This document shows positions 46,300 through 59,567 of a stretch of DNA of 64,000 nucleotides, piece after piece. Made by a program: the position numbers and the translations under genes. Within the stretch, counting starts at the first letter, position 1, and every line of letters begins with the position of its first letter. The notes under the pieces were generated by a model, which was not told where the DNA came from, made no database searches, and saw only the letters and a program-made list of their open reading frames with translations. The stretch lies in assembly GCF_009727055.1 (NCBI RefSeq), contig NC_052353.1, positions 62,544,388-62,608,387 of the forward strand, read 5' to 3'. The DNA is from Benincasa hispida (taxonomy: Eukaryota > Streptophyta > Magnoliopsida > Cucurbitales > Cucurbitaceae).

Positions 46300-48260
46300 G
46301 CAACACTTTTTGACAGTTACTAAATATTAATTTTATAACTTTTATAACTATTACAAAATTAATTATTAGTCCTATAATCATGTATTCTATAGTTTAATTA
46401 ATTAACAATCAAATTCTAATTAATTAGAAAATCATATTACATGCATTTCATGACTTTAGTATAAAAATTATCTTATACTATGGATGTGTTATGCTCAATG
46501 CAAATTGATTTTTTTTTTATTAATATAACACTTATATCAATCAATTCATGAAAATCAAACAAGCATACACTAGACATTAATAAAAATAGCTCTTTATATT
46601 TACCTAAGTAATGTCATGCATCATGCTTTTCCAATTTCATATATTTAACATAACGAAATACATTAAATAACTCATGAAATCATATATTATGCATTAATAC
46701 CATACATTATAACTCTATAATATATTAAAATACATGAACATGTTTAATATATAGTGAGATTTATCTAAGTGACATCCATAAAGCATTTAAATAGCAAATG
46801 AGCTGGTAATTTGACCCCTAGGATATAATAAAGTTATAAATTACATTAGTTTTGCAAAATTTATCCAAAAAAAAAAATTCTGCCACTCTAGAACTAAACC
46901 AGACCAACCCGATTCGACCAAAACCACTTCGAATCGGATCTCAAAATTGCAAACCAAGCCAACCTAGTACAAAATCGGACCTAACCAGTTTGAACCACTC
47001 GAATCAGACCAGAATATCTTGGACTGCAGCTGAACTGGGCACGTTACGCTAACCTCTCATGAAATTGCGTCAGCATTGTAACGTTGCAACGTCTAGAAGT
47101 CGATTTGGGTAAATTTGCGACTATTCTTCCGTTTTGGCCAAAATTGTGATAAAACGCCCAAAAGTGTAGGGGCATTGCAAATTGATCAAATCAAAACATG
47201 TAAGTCTAAGGTCAAATTATATCGTAAACATTCATTTGCAAACCACATCCCATAATGCAATTCAACCCACAAAATTAGTGCAAATTTTGAAAATTTTAAG
47301 TTAATTATACGAGTTGCTCTGATACCAATTCTAGGGATAAAAGTCCTAACACAGTTGAAGAACTGAGACCTAACGCAAAATTAATTAGAATCTAAAATAC
47401 GAGTACACTAACAACACGTACAAAATAAAATAGAGATAAAAAAAAAAACTCAACCTGCTGTATAAATTAAATTAAGCATGCTTTACCTATTTGAGAATTT
47501 AATCTTATAGAGAAAGAAGAACGTTAATAAACCACCACTTAGGAACCTCCCTATGAGAAAGTGGGGTTATTGCTTTGTGGGAACCGATCTCAAATTGGAA
47601 AAATGAGAAAATTTGAGAGAATTTTTGGAGAGAATGTTTCTTGAACAATTTGTGATCTCTTCATTATCTCTTCTGTTTTTTTCTTCATCTCCCACGTATA
47701 CTCCGATATATTATGCGTGAGAGTCCTTAATGTGGACAAGTGATCCACGCTCATTTTATATAACTTGCACATATGAAAGTTATTATTATTTAATTTAATT
47801 AATTAAATATAATTTAATTAATAAATCCATTTAAATCATATTTAAACTATATTTTTATTGAGAAATTATACACAAAAACTGTTAATCGACCATATCATGG
47901 ACAATTTGGAGGTTAAAAAACATATATGCAATTGTGAGACACTTTTGTAAAAAATCTTATTATTTCGTTTTTTTTTTTAAATTTATTTTTAACAAAAATC
48001 AAAAGGCATCTCCAAATTTTCTATTTCCTCCCATCTCTCTTGACTCGGGTTTATTCTCGACCTAAATCCATATTTTCGGAAGAAACCAATTGGACTTCCA
48101 ATCAAATAAGAAAAAAGAGAAGAGAGATTTGCAATTGGATTCGTCTTCGTCCAATTTTGAAAGAAAGTGGCAATCACTTCCTTTTTCTATAGCTTCCGTT
48201 ATTCCAAGCAAAAGGCTCCAGAAATGGAAATAGCAATAGAAACAGACATTTATTCCCCCT
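46300..48260 (-). mobile_element. unclassified LTR-retroelement relic with a primer binding site
   Basis: The plus-strand GCTCTGATACCA at 47316-47327 is a perfect minus-strand TGGTATCAGAGC, so 47330 upward should be a 5' LTR and 46300-47315 the leader of a minus-oriented element. No gag or pol is present and no LTR partner was found, so it may be a large nonautonomous element. Its left border is where R2 copy B stops. Confidence 0.4.
47316..47327 (-). other. primer binding site, initiator tRNA-Met type
   Basis: Perfect TGGTATCAGAGC on the minus strand. It is the main evidence for a retroelement in this stretch. Confidence 0.6.
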
Positions 48261-48295
48261 TTTCCTTCCTTCCTTCCTTCCTTCCTTCCGTCCTT
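48261..48295. repeat. (CCTT)n microsatellite
   Basis: About seven CCTT units with one change (CCGT) at the right end. Reading frames across it (for example runs of KEGRKEG) are composition effects. Confidence 0.85.
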
Positions 48296-48299
48296 GTAT

Positions 48300-50765
48300 A
48301 CGCAATTTCCATCTGAAGTCAACAGTTAAGAGCATTACAAGTGAAGACTTGCAATTTATTGGAATCGAATGGATTACACTTTCCCCAATTCCATGTTGAT
48401 GGCCGACGATGGACGGCGCCGCTGCCTTTTTCTTTTTCTTAACATCTACTTAAATTACCTTATAATTATATTTATACACCTCATCTCCCTAATTTATTTA
48501 TATTATCCCAAAAGTTAAGGACCTGTTTCTAGCCAATCTAAAAACATATATTTGAAAACTTTTCATTAAAAATGGGTTCATTTCATATTTTGAGTACAAT
48601 TATTTCACATTTTTTACTATCTATAAGCTATTATTTTTTTTTTTATGAGCATGTTATATGTATAAAAAAACATTTGCATAATTATTATATCATTTACAAT
48701 ACTTTACCTAATACATCTTTTATTTTTTTTTAAAAAAAATGAAAGCTTCTTGACATTTTTTTTAATCTCTATTTAATATAAGCATTTTAAATTTTAAAAT
48801 TCAAAATCTAGATACATGGTAAACATAAAAATATTCTTTTCAAAATTTACTCTATTTTGATCCTAAAATTTGGAAACATTTTTTTTAGGAATATATTCCA
48901 GATTGTATGCAGAACACATTTGCTAATTTAGTGAATTTAAAAATAAAACAAAATCCGGATTGCCACCAAATATACCTAACATTTCAAAACTTTCATCAAA
49001 ATAGAAATTCAACAAAATACTAGACAAAATCTTGGATCTGAAACAGAAATTTGAATTCGAACATTGTCGTACCATTTCAAACTTGAAAACTAGTTTTATA
49101 AAAAGAAATATACTTAGGCACTTCTCGGGTTGCAACTCACTCAAATGCTCAACCATAGGTTATCATGTGACAATTTTTTTTTTCAATTTTTTAAAAGATC
49201 TTTTTAATATATGTTGATGCCAAAATTTAGACAGAAAAAAATGCACCTGGCCTTTTTGTGACACAAAGGTAAATTTATAATTTAGAAAATAATGTGACCT
49301 ATAAAATGAACAAATTCGCACACCAGTGTGGTGTTTGTCACATAACCTTTGATGCCTAAGCTAGAAAGTGTTATTGTGTAGAAAATAGGAAGTTTGAGTA
49401 TTAAAATAGACTTACTTCCATTCGAGCTATTTTGATGTACTTCTAGGCGTAGTTGACCTAGAAATCTTCCGCTTAGAGATTTGGAGTTGCATTAGGTTTA
49501 TCCTTTGACCTATTTGGCCAAGCATGCAATGGGGATGCCTTATTTGGCATTTGGCTAGGGTTGACTTTGGTCAAGATCAAGATTGATCAACTTATTTTAG
49601 CTATATTTTGGGCCTACAATGATCATTTGGGTTAGGGCATGCGTGAGACATGCCCCATTAGGTAATTTGTGAGGCTCAGCTTCGATTAAACCCATTTTGA
49701 TCCTAAGTTGTCACCTTCGACTTGAATTATGCTATCTTCTCGACTTTGTTGTCAGCTAGATTGTCAATTTGCCTTTTGGTCCAAAATCACATATAATAAG
49801 ATACACTTTTTTTCAATTGTGATTGAAGAGATGCATGAAGATGAGTACAATCATTACAAGTATTATTGTTTATAAAATATAATTTGTAAAGAAAAAATAT
49901 ATTTTTTTAATACAACAACAAAGGAGATTGAATCTCTAAATAGAAATGATACTAATTATGATTGAACTAAACTCCTATTAGCAATGGATAGTATTTTTAA
50001 ATAAGGGGGAAACTTCAAAGCTTTTTTTTTTCTTTTTCTTTTTTTTTAAAAAAATTTAATATTTTACAAATTATTGTTGTTGTTGTTAAGAATATTTAAA
50101 ATAACATAGTGAGACTATGAGATGATAGGTTGAAATTGAATGAAGCAAAGCAAGCAAGAAAAATGCCCTTTTTCTCTTGACGAGAAATGCGTTATTCCAA
50201 AAGGGAAGGAGATGGGTCCCACCAATAAAATAAAATAAAATAAATTATATATTTTCTTACATTATATTCCTCCTAATTTTCCTACGTCTTGTTTGGTAAC
50301 TTGCATTCCACTTTCTAAACCCCGAATAAGGTACTCTTAACTTAGGAATTCAATATCTACATGACTACTTGATACATACAATTTCATACTTTTCTTTCAT
50401 CCCCAATATTACTTCAGACGTATTGATTTGACTTCCACTTGAAATTAGACACTATTAGTTTGACCAAAACGATTTCAAATACATTCTGAAATTATTCCAA
50501 AAACTATTTCGAATGGTATCAAATATATATATATATATATATATTTTAAAATGACTTATTTTCGAAATTAAATATTTTAAAAGTTAAATCAAACGTATCT
50601 TAAAATTAAGCCATATTGATATTACGGAGATTAAAATAAAAAAATAAAAAAATATGATAATTTCATCCTCTAAATTAAATTAAAACTTTTCCAACACACT
50701 ATGTAATTTAACAACAATATATATATATATTAAAAAAAGAACTACTATAAAGATAGCTCACATAA

Positions 50766-50797
<32 letters not shown>

Positions 50798-50930
50798 CTG
50801 ATGGTTTAATTACATCCACTAAAAAAATCATTAAAGAAAAAATGCTTTTAGGACAAAGCCGCCTCCTTATTTAACTGTCCAAAAATCTATTTCTCCCACT
50901 ATCACTCCCTTTTATTCTCTTTCTTTTTCT
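48300..50930. other. gene-empty AT-rich DNA upstream of PRS4
   Basis: No domain-bearing frame seen on either strand. Microsatellites: (AT)n at about 50524-50544 and 50716-50731, (AAT)n at about 50768-50793. The stretch 49220-49800 is less AT-rich and may be an old repeat (phrases on TTTGGCC and TTGACTTTGGTC), but I could not assign it. The last 60 bases before the PRS4 start are CT-rich, as in many plant 5' UTRs; no clear TATA box was found. Confidence 0.45.
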
Positions 50931-50970
50931 GCTTTGAGTGAAAGCAGCGAAGTTGAAGTTGTGGGAATCA

Positions 50971-53900
50971 ATGGCAAAGCCGCTGAAGAAGCACGTCTTC
51001 CTCTTCTACTGTGCGGAATGCGAAGAACTTGCTCACAAAGTTGCAGCTCAATCCGATTCCATCACCTTACAAACCATCAAATGGAGGTCCATTCCTTTTC
51101 ATTTCCCCTGAAATGCAAATATCTTTACTCCCCTATCTTTGTTTCCCACTGGATAGCTCTTCTTTTTAGTCTTTACTTCTGTTTGTATTTACTTCTTACT
51201 TTAGTCTTTACTGGATAGCTCCCCTATCTCTTAACAATTGTTTTGTTTTTTCAAAGTAGCTTTTGATTAGCTTGTTAATGTAATGATCATCTTATGCTTG
51301 AAATTCTGTTCATAATCTCATAATTTACTGTCATCCTAACCAATGAACTATAAACTAAATGTAGACTGAGATAAAAACTTTAAGAACCCGTTTATTTTCA
51401 CTTGCTTTAGGGTTTAAGCAAAAATTTCCAGAACAAATAGTCGAACAAATAGTCGGTGGTGTTCATCCTTTGGTTTTATTCTTTTATTTTCAAATTTGAG
51501 CTTGTTGTCCTTTCCTTCGGAATTGTTTCGTTCCTGTTCTACTTCTATAATGTAAGTGTCTCTGCTGACTAACTATTACAAAAGAAAAAAGGTATTTAGA
51601 TATTTTATATGTTATAAATATGAGAAACATTTAGTACAGAAAATGGGGAAAATTGATGAAGCCACGAACAACTCTAAAACCCAAAAAGAAACCAAGAGTT
51701 GCAAGAGTTTTACCTACCCATGTACCTATCTGTTTCTAAAGCCTAGAAGACGACTAAGATTCACAAGATAGTAAATTAGTCGTCATCTTTTTGTCTACCT
51801 ATCTACTAATCTGTCTGTAGACCTCTATCTATGTTTCTCTAATCTGGAGAAGCAAATAGCACTGGCAAGTGACTATATTTTAGTCATCCATCATCTAATT
51901 ATGTGGCCCAAATTCTGTTACAAATCACGTATATGCCAGAGACCAATAGATGAGGCCCCCTCACTCGCAAAAGAAACGTAGAGTGAATAAGTACAGTTTT
52001 GCGTGGGTGTCAAGAGGAATATTGAAACAAGAATATGTACTTGTATAGGGTTCCTTGGGAAAATGGCATATTATCAACGTATACATGCATGGTTTAAATT
52101 AACATGTTATTGTCCTAGCCATGTCCTAATTTTGTTGAAGCTGGCATTTTCCGATTCTCTGCGTCTGTATCTTGCCATATCTGTGCCCTATGGTTGTATA
52201 CTTTCTTCTCGGGCTCTCTGTGTCATGCCTATGGTTTTTTTAAGAATTTGCTTTGTAGTTCATTTTGTTAGTATGTCAACTATATTGGTACTTATAAACT
52301 GCTTGAAGTAGTCTTTCATTTGGTTAGTACTATAATCTGATTACATTAACACTTTATACAGGACATTTGATGATGGTTTCCCAAATATTTACATAAACAA
52401 TGCTCAAGATCTACGCGGTAATCATGTAGCATTCCTCGCATCTTTCAGCCACCCAGGAGCTATCTTTGAACAGATATCAGTCATATATAATCTCCCAAGG
52501 CTTTTTGCTGCTTCATTCACGTTGGTATTGCCCTTCTTTCCAACTGGCTCCTTTGAGCGAATGGAAGAAGAAGGGGATGTAGCAACAGCATTTACCATGG
52601 CAAGGATCCTATCAAATATTCCTATTTCAAGAGGTGGCCCAACAAGTGTAGTAATCTACGATATACATGCCTTGCAGGTTTGTTTTTATTGATTGAATTT
52701 ATGTTCTAAAACTAAGCCCTCCATTGCTGATGATTAAGTCACCACACAGCATAGGAAGCAGCTCTGGACATGGCCTTTTGCTAGTTAGTGTAAAAAATTT
52801 GTGAATTGCATATCTATGTCTCTAGCGTACTTTTAGTTAGTTTAATGTCAGTTGCTGATTTTAATTGCCATGGCTAGCTACAGCTATCCTTATATCTTAT
52901 CAACACCTTCTCATTGATCACCTTCGCATGAATTAACTTTTAGCAGTTGCTTTGTAGCCTGGGAGAACCCTTCGACATCTTCCCTCTCTTTCAATCTCTC
53001 TATTCATCTCATTGCCAATGTGGTAATATTGGAATTGTATCCTCTTTTATATCGATGTCCCTTTCAATGCAGGAAAGGTTTTACTTTGGGGATAATGTTT
53101 TGCCTTTGTTTGAAACTGGAATTCCGCTCCTGAAGCAACGCTTGCACCAACTTCCTGATGCTGATGATGTAAGCATGGTGCACAATGCCCTGAAAACTTC
53201 CTTCAAACCCCATTGTGAGTTTTTTCCCCTTCTTTAACAATTTCCATGATTTAGCCCTGCTATCGTGCAGGTAGTAATAGCATTTCCTGATGATGGAGCT
53301 TGGAAGCGATTCCACAAGCTACTTGATCGTTATCCTGTGGTGAGTTGGAGTTTATCTTAAAAAGTACAGTGTGTCGTTTATGAGTACGTTTCTCTCAGCA
53401 TTCTAAAATATGATGTTGACTAATGGCAGGTCATCTGTACAAAAGTTCGTGAAGATGACAAAAGGATAGTGCGGATCAAGGAAGGAAGTCCTGCTGGTCG
53501 TCATGTGGTTATTGTTGATGATTTGGTACAATCTGGAGGAACCTTGATTGAGTGCCAGGTATTCCTCTCCTCTGGGTCCTAATCCTGCTACATACTCTTG
53601 CAAATCAGTGCCTCAACGGATCATTTGAACTCAATGCTCCATCACTTATTTGGTTTTGTAACAAAACTGCCGCGTACTAATTGTTCCTCACCCATAAGAA
53701 ATTAAAAAAAAAAAAAAACAAAAATAAAAGCATTTTATACCATGACAGCTGAATATATTACAAGCTTTAAATCATTGTGAATTGGCAGAGGATTCTCGTG
53801 AGAAAATTCTCACTGAATATGTTATCAAATGCCATCAATTTTCATCAAGCTCAACTAATAATAAGATTCTCGTTATGGTTAAAAAACCAGCCCTTTTTCT

Positions 53901-54708
53901 CAAAAAAGGTAAATAACAAACAAACAAATAAACATTATTATTGTGTTCTCAAAAGGCCGTGAGCTGCAAAAAGTTCCTTTTACATAACATCACTGATGAA
54001 GACTTTTTATGCGACAATATCATTTCTGCACCGAATTCTAAATTTATAAGATGCATGCCTATTTTTCACATTGACTATATTTTAAAAGTCTGGTCAAGAT
54101 GTAAGCTGAAAACCTCCAATCATATTCTTGAGTGCCTGCTGCATTCTAATATTTCTGCTCATTTTTCTATCAGAAAGTTTTAGCAGCCCACGGTGCGGCC
54201 AAGGTTAGTGCATATGTTACTCATGGTGTTTTCCCAAAGCAATCATGGAAACGGTTCCTTCACAAGAATGGTGAGTGGTTGAAGTTTTCCAACATAGACT
54301 TAGGACATGTTTGAGAGTGATTGTAAAGTGTTTAAAATCACTTCTGTCTAGTTCAAAATCACAATTGTATCTTTAATCACTCAAAATTAATTTAATGTTT
54401 AATCTTACATTTTTAGACACTATTTCAATACAAACAAAATTATTTCAAAGTATTAAAAACATGTTTAAGAATAATTTTGACAATAACAAAAAACAATTTT
54501 AGAATCATTCTCAAACATGTCAATAATTTCATAAATTTTCAAGTTTCGTAATCTCTATCTTGATATTCTTTTTGAAGGTTTGGAGATGGCGTTTTCCTAC
54601 TTCTGGATCACAGATTCCTGCCCTCATACAGTCAAAGCCATAGCAGATAAAGCTCCTTTTGAGGTTTTGAGTCTTGCAGGTTCCATTGCTGATGCTTTGG
54701 TGATTTGA
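50971..54708 (+). CDS. PRS4: ribose-phosphate pyrophosphokinase 4 (PRPP synthetase, class II)
   Basis: Seven exons: 50971..51086, 52362..52677, 53073..53168, 53271..53339, 53430..53558, 54174..54270, 54578..54708; all introns are GT-AG and phases fit, giving 317 residues. The enzyme makes PRPP from ribose-5-phosphate and ATP, feeding nucleotide, histidine and tryptophan synthesis; the Arabidopsis PRS4 type is cytosolic and phosphate-independent. Visible segments: [20 protein letters not shown] near the N-terminus, [20 protein letters not shown] and [33 protein letters not shown], and the PRPP-binding loop [14 protein letters not shown] (about residues 224-237). The C-terminus is [15 protein letters not shown]. 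An in-frame stop lies 33 bases before the ATG, so this start is forced unless an upstream exon exists; the protein is about 20 residues shorter at the N-terminus than I recall for Arabidopsis. No break was found; the gene looks functional. Confidence 0.92.
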
Positions 54709-54980
54709 ACCGATAGGTTATTGATGGGATTTCAATGGTGCGAATATTATGCATATCCTTAACAATAATCCATAAGGGTAGAAGAGTTGTCCCCCACACC
54801 GTAACTGATTCTGATATATGAGTGAATGCTGGATGACATCCTTTTTGGTGAAATTGATGTTTTAATATTACTGTTTTTGTTATCTTCTCTCCTTTCAAAT
54901 ATTCCTCATCCCCTATTTTCAATCTTGCATTGTCGTTTAAAAAACAGAGGGTATAGCAGAAAACCTGCAAAAGCTCAGTT

Positions 54981-54986
54981 AATAAA
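54981..54986 (+). terminator. possible PRS4 polyadenylation signal
   Basis: AATAAA lies 273 bp after the stop codon in T-rich surroundings. Plant signals are loose, so the true site may be elsewhere in 54750-55000. Confidence 0.35.
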
Positions 54987-55231
54987 CAATGTTTAAAAAT
55001 AATTTACTGATTCTGAAATGCAGCTTTTAAGATATAAGTTACAATCCACACAGAGAGAGCGAGAGAAGCTTCTTTCAAATGTGCAAGTTTAAGTACAATT
55101 CTGATTATTCAAGGATCTAAAAGAAAGACGAGTATGAATTTACAATAATTAATTTGATGCAACACCAATTCTGTTGACTACATCATATCAACAACTTAAT
55201 ATAGGGAAGAACATCCTGGTGGCCTCCCATC

Positions 55232-55498
55232 TGTACATTTCTTGAACATAAAAAGGAATATGTAGAGATAGAGAAGATTGACATACAGATATACGTGGTT
55301 CACTAACGGTGTGTTAGCTACGTCCACGGGTAGAGGGAGAATAGTATTATTAGGGAGAATGTTTTTAGAAAATTATATCAAACAACACCTCTAGGGTTAG
55401 AGAGTTTATATAGCGCACTACTCTAAACCTTAGGGTTATAATCGTAAATAACTACAAATAAATAAATATGCTAAATACGAATTTAGCAAGTCCAAACA
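55232..55498 (-). repeat. 3' LTR of copia element D
   Basis: Plus-strand start TGTACATTTCTTGAACATAA, with ACGTCCACGGGTAGAG and CTCTAGGGTTAGAGAG inside, shared with the LTR at 59568. The inner boundary near 55498 is approximate because similarity between the copies continues into pol. Confidence 0.7.
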
Positions 55499-55577
55499 AT
55501 GATAGAACTTGTGGGACCGGTTTGGTGAACATATCAGCAGGGTCATCAGCAGTACCAATTTTCATCACTTTAACTCT

Positions 55578-57309
55578 CTACTCACCTCTTAAGAAGTGAT
55601 ATCTTACATCTTTGTGCTTAGTTCTCTCATGATGAACTTGACCCTTGGCTAGGCATATTGCACTCAAACTATCACAATATATAATAGCTTGGTCATGATG
55701 CAAACCAAGATCACCAACTAACCCCCTCAGCCATATTCTCTCTTTGGAAGCTTCTGTCAAGGCCATGTACTCTGCTTCAGTAGTAGACAAAGTAACTGTA
55801 GGCTGTAAGGTTGCCTTCTAATTAACAACAGGACCACCCAGAGTGAACACATAGCTAGTCATAGACCTTCTACTGCCAACATCTCCAGCATAGTCAGAAT
55901 CCGAATAACTGGTCACCAAACATTCTGTGCAATTCCCATAAACAAGACCAACATCAGATGTACCTCTAAGGTAACGAAAAATTCTTTTAACGACTTGCCA
56001 ATGCTCCTTCCCAGGTTCACCCATGAACCTGCTGACAACACTAACAGCATGGGCAAGATCAGGCCTAGTACAAACCATAGCATACATCAAACTTCCCACT
56101 GCACTAGCATAAGGGATCGAGACATGTACTCCTTAGATTCAGACTATGGTGAAAGCACAAATGACAAACGAGCATTTACAGCACTAGGAGAAACTATAGG
56201 CTTAGCTGATGACAACGAAACCTGGACAATATTTTCTGAATATATCCTTTCTGCGACAAGAAAAGCTTATTCTTATCTCTGTCCCTATAAATCTCCATAC
56301 CCAGAATTTTCTGTGCAGCACCCAAATCCTTCATATTAAACTTAGCACTAAGAAGATTCTTTAATTTCAGAATGTCAAACTTGGACAATGCAGCCATGAG
56401 CATATCATCTACATATAAAAGTAGATAAATCATCGAACCATCATCAACTTTGTTGTGATATACACAACAATCATACGAACTCCTATTATAGCCAAGTCCA
56501 ATCTTATAGTTGTCAAATCGTTTGTACCACTGCCTTGGAGACTGCTTTAACCTATACAAAGATTTATTCAACTTGCAAACATAATCTTCTTTACCTGGAC
56601 ACTGGAACCCATCCGGTTGGGTCATATAAATCTCTTCCTCCAACTTTCCATGTAAGAAAGCTGTCTTCACATCTTGTTATTCAAGTTCTAAATTCTGATG
56701 TGCTATTATAGCTAGTAACACCCTGATGAAAGTATGTCTGACTACTGGTGAGAAGATCTCATTATAATCAACTCCTTCCCTTTGTGTGAACCCTCTAGCA
56801 ACAACTCGAGCTTTATATTTAATGCTCTTTAAAGGTGATATTCCCTCCTTTTTCTTGAAGACCCATTTACAAGTGACAATTTTTCTCTCCTTAGGTCGTT
56901 TAACTAATTCCCAGATTTGATTTTTGTCAAGAGATTCCATCTCATCCCCTATAGTAGCAAGCCATTGAGCAGACTCACCACATGAATCAACTTCTCTATA
57001 GGTGGATGGCTCATGAGGATCCACCTCTTTAGCAACCTGTAACGCAAAAGTAACCATATCTTCAAAACCATACCTCACAGGAGGTCCAACACTAACTCTT
57101 CTAGCTCTATCACGAGCTATACTCGGTTGATCTACTTGTGGTCTAGAATTCTCAGGAAAAACAACTTTTGACGTTTTAGGCACATTAATTTCTGGTTGCA
57201 CATTAGTTTCTGTAGTAACATGTTGATCTTCTCCATCTTGATGTTGTAATTTATTCACAGGTGAACTGCATCTCCACCTGTTTATCAACACTACAACTTT
57301 CTCCCACAT
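55578..57309 (-). pseudogene. copia element D reverse transcriptase and RNase H
   Basis: From 57309 downwards: a linker, then WLATIGDEMESLDKNQIWEL, CKWVFKKKEG, ARVVARGFTQREGVDYNE, two consecutive stops near 56675, [36 protein letters not shown] and the catalytic LLLYVDDML at about 56410. RNase H follows with MGSLMYAMVCTRPDLAHAVS, YSDSDYAGDVGSRRSMTSYV, STTEAEYMALTEASKERIWL and YCDSLSAICLAKG to RYHFLRGE. Between 56100 and 56195 the frame is broken. Motifs are well kept, but stops and frame changes prevent a full polyprotein. Confidence 0.88.
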
Positions 57310-57366
57310 TAGTAGACGTCACAAAAGGCTTTACAGTTGAATTAAGCATGAAATTTTCATCAAATA

Positions 57367-58560
57367 TCATAGTCCTACTAAGTATGACTCTATTTTCAGA
57401 AGGTGACAGACTCTATATCCCTTAACTCCATCCCCAAAACCCATAAATATACCCTTTTTAGCTTTCGATTCTAATTTACCCTCATTAACATGATAGTAGA
57501 CAGTACAACAAAAAACTTCTAATAAAGAATAATCTGCAGGCTTACCAGACCACACCTTATAAGGTGTTTTACAATCAATAGCTATGTGAGGTCCACGATT
57601 GATCAGATAACATGATGTATTTACTGCTTCTGCCAAAAACCTTCTAGTCAACCCTGCATTAGAGAGCATGCATCTTGCTCTCTCCAACAACGTCTGATTC
57701 ATACGTTCTGCAACCCCATTTTGCTGTAGAGTATCCCTAACAGTGTGATGACGAACAATCCTCTAGCTTAACAGAACTCATTAAATTGTGATCCATAGAA
57801 TTCTAGACCATTATAAGTTTGCAACCTTTTGACCTTCTTCCCAGTTTGATTTTCAATCAATATCTTCCACTGCTTGAAATTCTTGAAGGCTTCACTTTTA
57901 TGTTTCATCATAAAAACCCAAGTCATTCTTGAGTAATCATCAATTATAGACAAAAAATACCTACTGCCTCCAATAGATTCAACTTTGGAAGGTCCCTAAC
58001 AGTCTGAATGAATATAATCAAGTGTCCCTTTTGTACGATGAACACATCTTGGAAACTTGCTGCGATGAAGCTTCCCAAATATACAATGTTCACAGAATTC
58101 AAAATCCTGCACCTTGTGCCCACAAAGAAGATCCCTTTTTGACAGAATTTGCATCTCTTTTTCACTCATATGACCAAGTCTCATATGCCATAACTTAGTC
58201 ATATCATCCTTGTGAACGACCGACGATGCAACAACAACATAACCTGTTGTCGTGGAACCTAATAGAAAATACAGTGTTCCACGCTTTATGCCTTTCAGAA
58301 CTACTTCAGAACCCTTATAGACGTACATTGCTCCACCTTTACCTTTAAAACTGTAACCCTTGCTATCGAGTACACTAAAGGATATAAAACTCTTCTTTAT
58401 TAGTGGAACATGCCTAACCTCTTTTAAAGTGTAGAAGGCACCATTTTGTGTTCGTATCTTGACTGAGCCGATTCCAACTATCTTGCACACAGTACTATTA
58501 GCCATGCTAACATTCCCTCAATCTATTTCCTGATAGGTTGAGAACCACTCTCTATTTGGG
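57367..58560 (-). pseudogene. copia element D protease end and integrase
   Basis: The frame from 58505 reads MANSTVCKIVGIGSVKIRTQ, CTLKEVRHVP-like residues and the zinc region LWHMRLGHMSEKEMQILSKR with CEHCIFGKLHRSKF. The integrase core continues in a new frame with MSIIDDYSRMTWVFMMKHKS and LQTYNGLEFYGSQF, where the second catalytic aspartate (normally TDNG) is tyrosine. The C-terminal part has NQTLLERARCMLSNAGLTRR and PYKVWSGKPADYSLLEVF. Three frame changes and the lost aspartate make it inactive. Confidence 0.85.
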
Positions 58561-58699
58561 CACATATGATAAGATGCCCCAGAATCAAGAACCCACACAT
58601 CATCAGAATGTGAATGTTCATTCACAACTAAAGCTAGATCTCCTTCATAATCGATCTCGACTTCTTCAGGATCAATCTCAACTTATGCAACAGAGGCGA

Positions 58700-59450
58700 A
58701 TGCTTCCCTTTTGTCACTCTTTTCCTTCTTTTCCTGATTCCTTTTTATCTTAGGACATTTGGTTTTCCAATGCCCCTTTTCTTTACAGTAGTGACAAATA
58801 TCATCTGACCCAGAACCCTTTGATTTCAAAGACTTTTTTTTTTTTATTATTTATTTTGGTTTGATTTTTGCTTACCAGAATTCTTATGTCCTTTATTCCC
58901 TGTAGTAGCTAACCCAGATGCCTGACTTTCTGTAATTGAACTTCTTGCATTCTGACGGTCCTCTCTCATAAGCAACGTGGACTTTGTATCTTCTAAGGTC
59001 AGATTTTCTTTCCCACCAATATACGAGTCAACGAAAGTCTCATATGACGGGGGCAAAGATGTCAACAAAATTAGGGCAGGATCCTCATCATCAACCTTAA
59101 CCTCTACGTTAAGCAGATCTAATAAAATTTTATTTAATTGATCAAGATGGTCTCGTAGAGACATACCTTCCTACATATGTAGATGATACAAGCGTTTCTT
59201 CAGAAACAACTTCTTGGTTAAAGATTTTGTCATGTTAAGACTTTCCAACTTTAACCAAAGACTAGCGACAGTTTCTTCATCTGCGACCTCGATGATGACG
59301 TCATCAGCTAAACATAGCATGATCGTCGAATGAGCCTTCTCCTCAAGAGTTTGCCACTCTTCGTCATCCACGACAGCCTTCTTTGACTTACCCGTCAGCG
59401 GCACCTACAGCCCTTGCTACTTTAGTAGGGATCACATCTTGATCTGCCAT
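58700..59450 (-). pseudogene. copia element D gag
   Basis: The start codon at 59450 opens MADQDVIPTKVARAVGAA; a one-base frame change leads to PLTGKSKKAVVDDEEWQTLE, then LESLNMTKSLTKKLFLKKRL. A second break precedes MSLRDHLDQLNKILLDLLNV and LTSLPPSYETFVDSYIGGKE. The zinc knuckle CHYCKEKGHWKTKCPK lies near 58760-58800 after a poly-T interruption (58837-58852). The order is that of the Tnt1 group. Confidence 0.85.
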
Positions 59451-59552
59451 AGACCAAAATTGTTCCACCCGATAAATTTGTCGATCTTTACATTTACGCC
59501 ATACATCTTCTATTGTCAAATAAATGCAGAATTTCGAAGAAACCCTAACAAG

Positions 59553-59564
59553 GCTCTGATACCA
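59553..59564 (-). other. primer binding site of copia element D
   Basis: Perfect TGGTATCAGAGC on the minus strand, three bases inside the LTR end; complementary to the initiator tRNA-Met 3' end. Confidence 0.9.
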
Positions 59565-59567
59565 GTT

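Noticed and set aside
39294..46310. Repeat R2 copy B as an LTR with TGTT...AACA ends
   Set aside because: The bases fit, but no target duplication flanks them and copy A does not keep the same ends.
48062..48322. Frame with KEGRKEGKGG repeats
   Set aside because: It is a reading of the (CCTT)n microsatellite.
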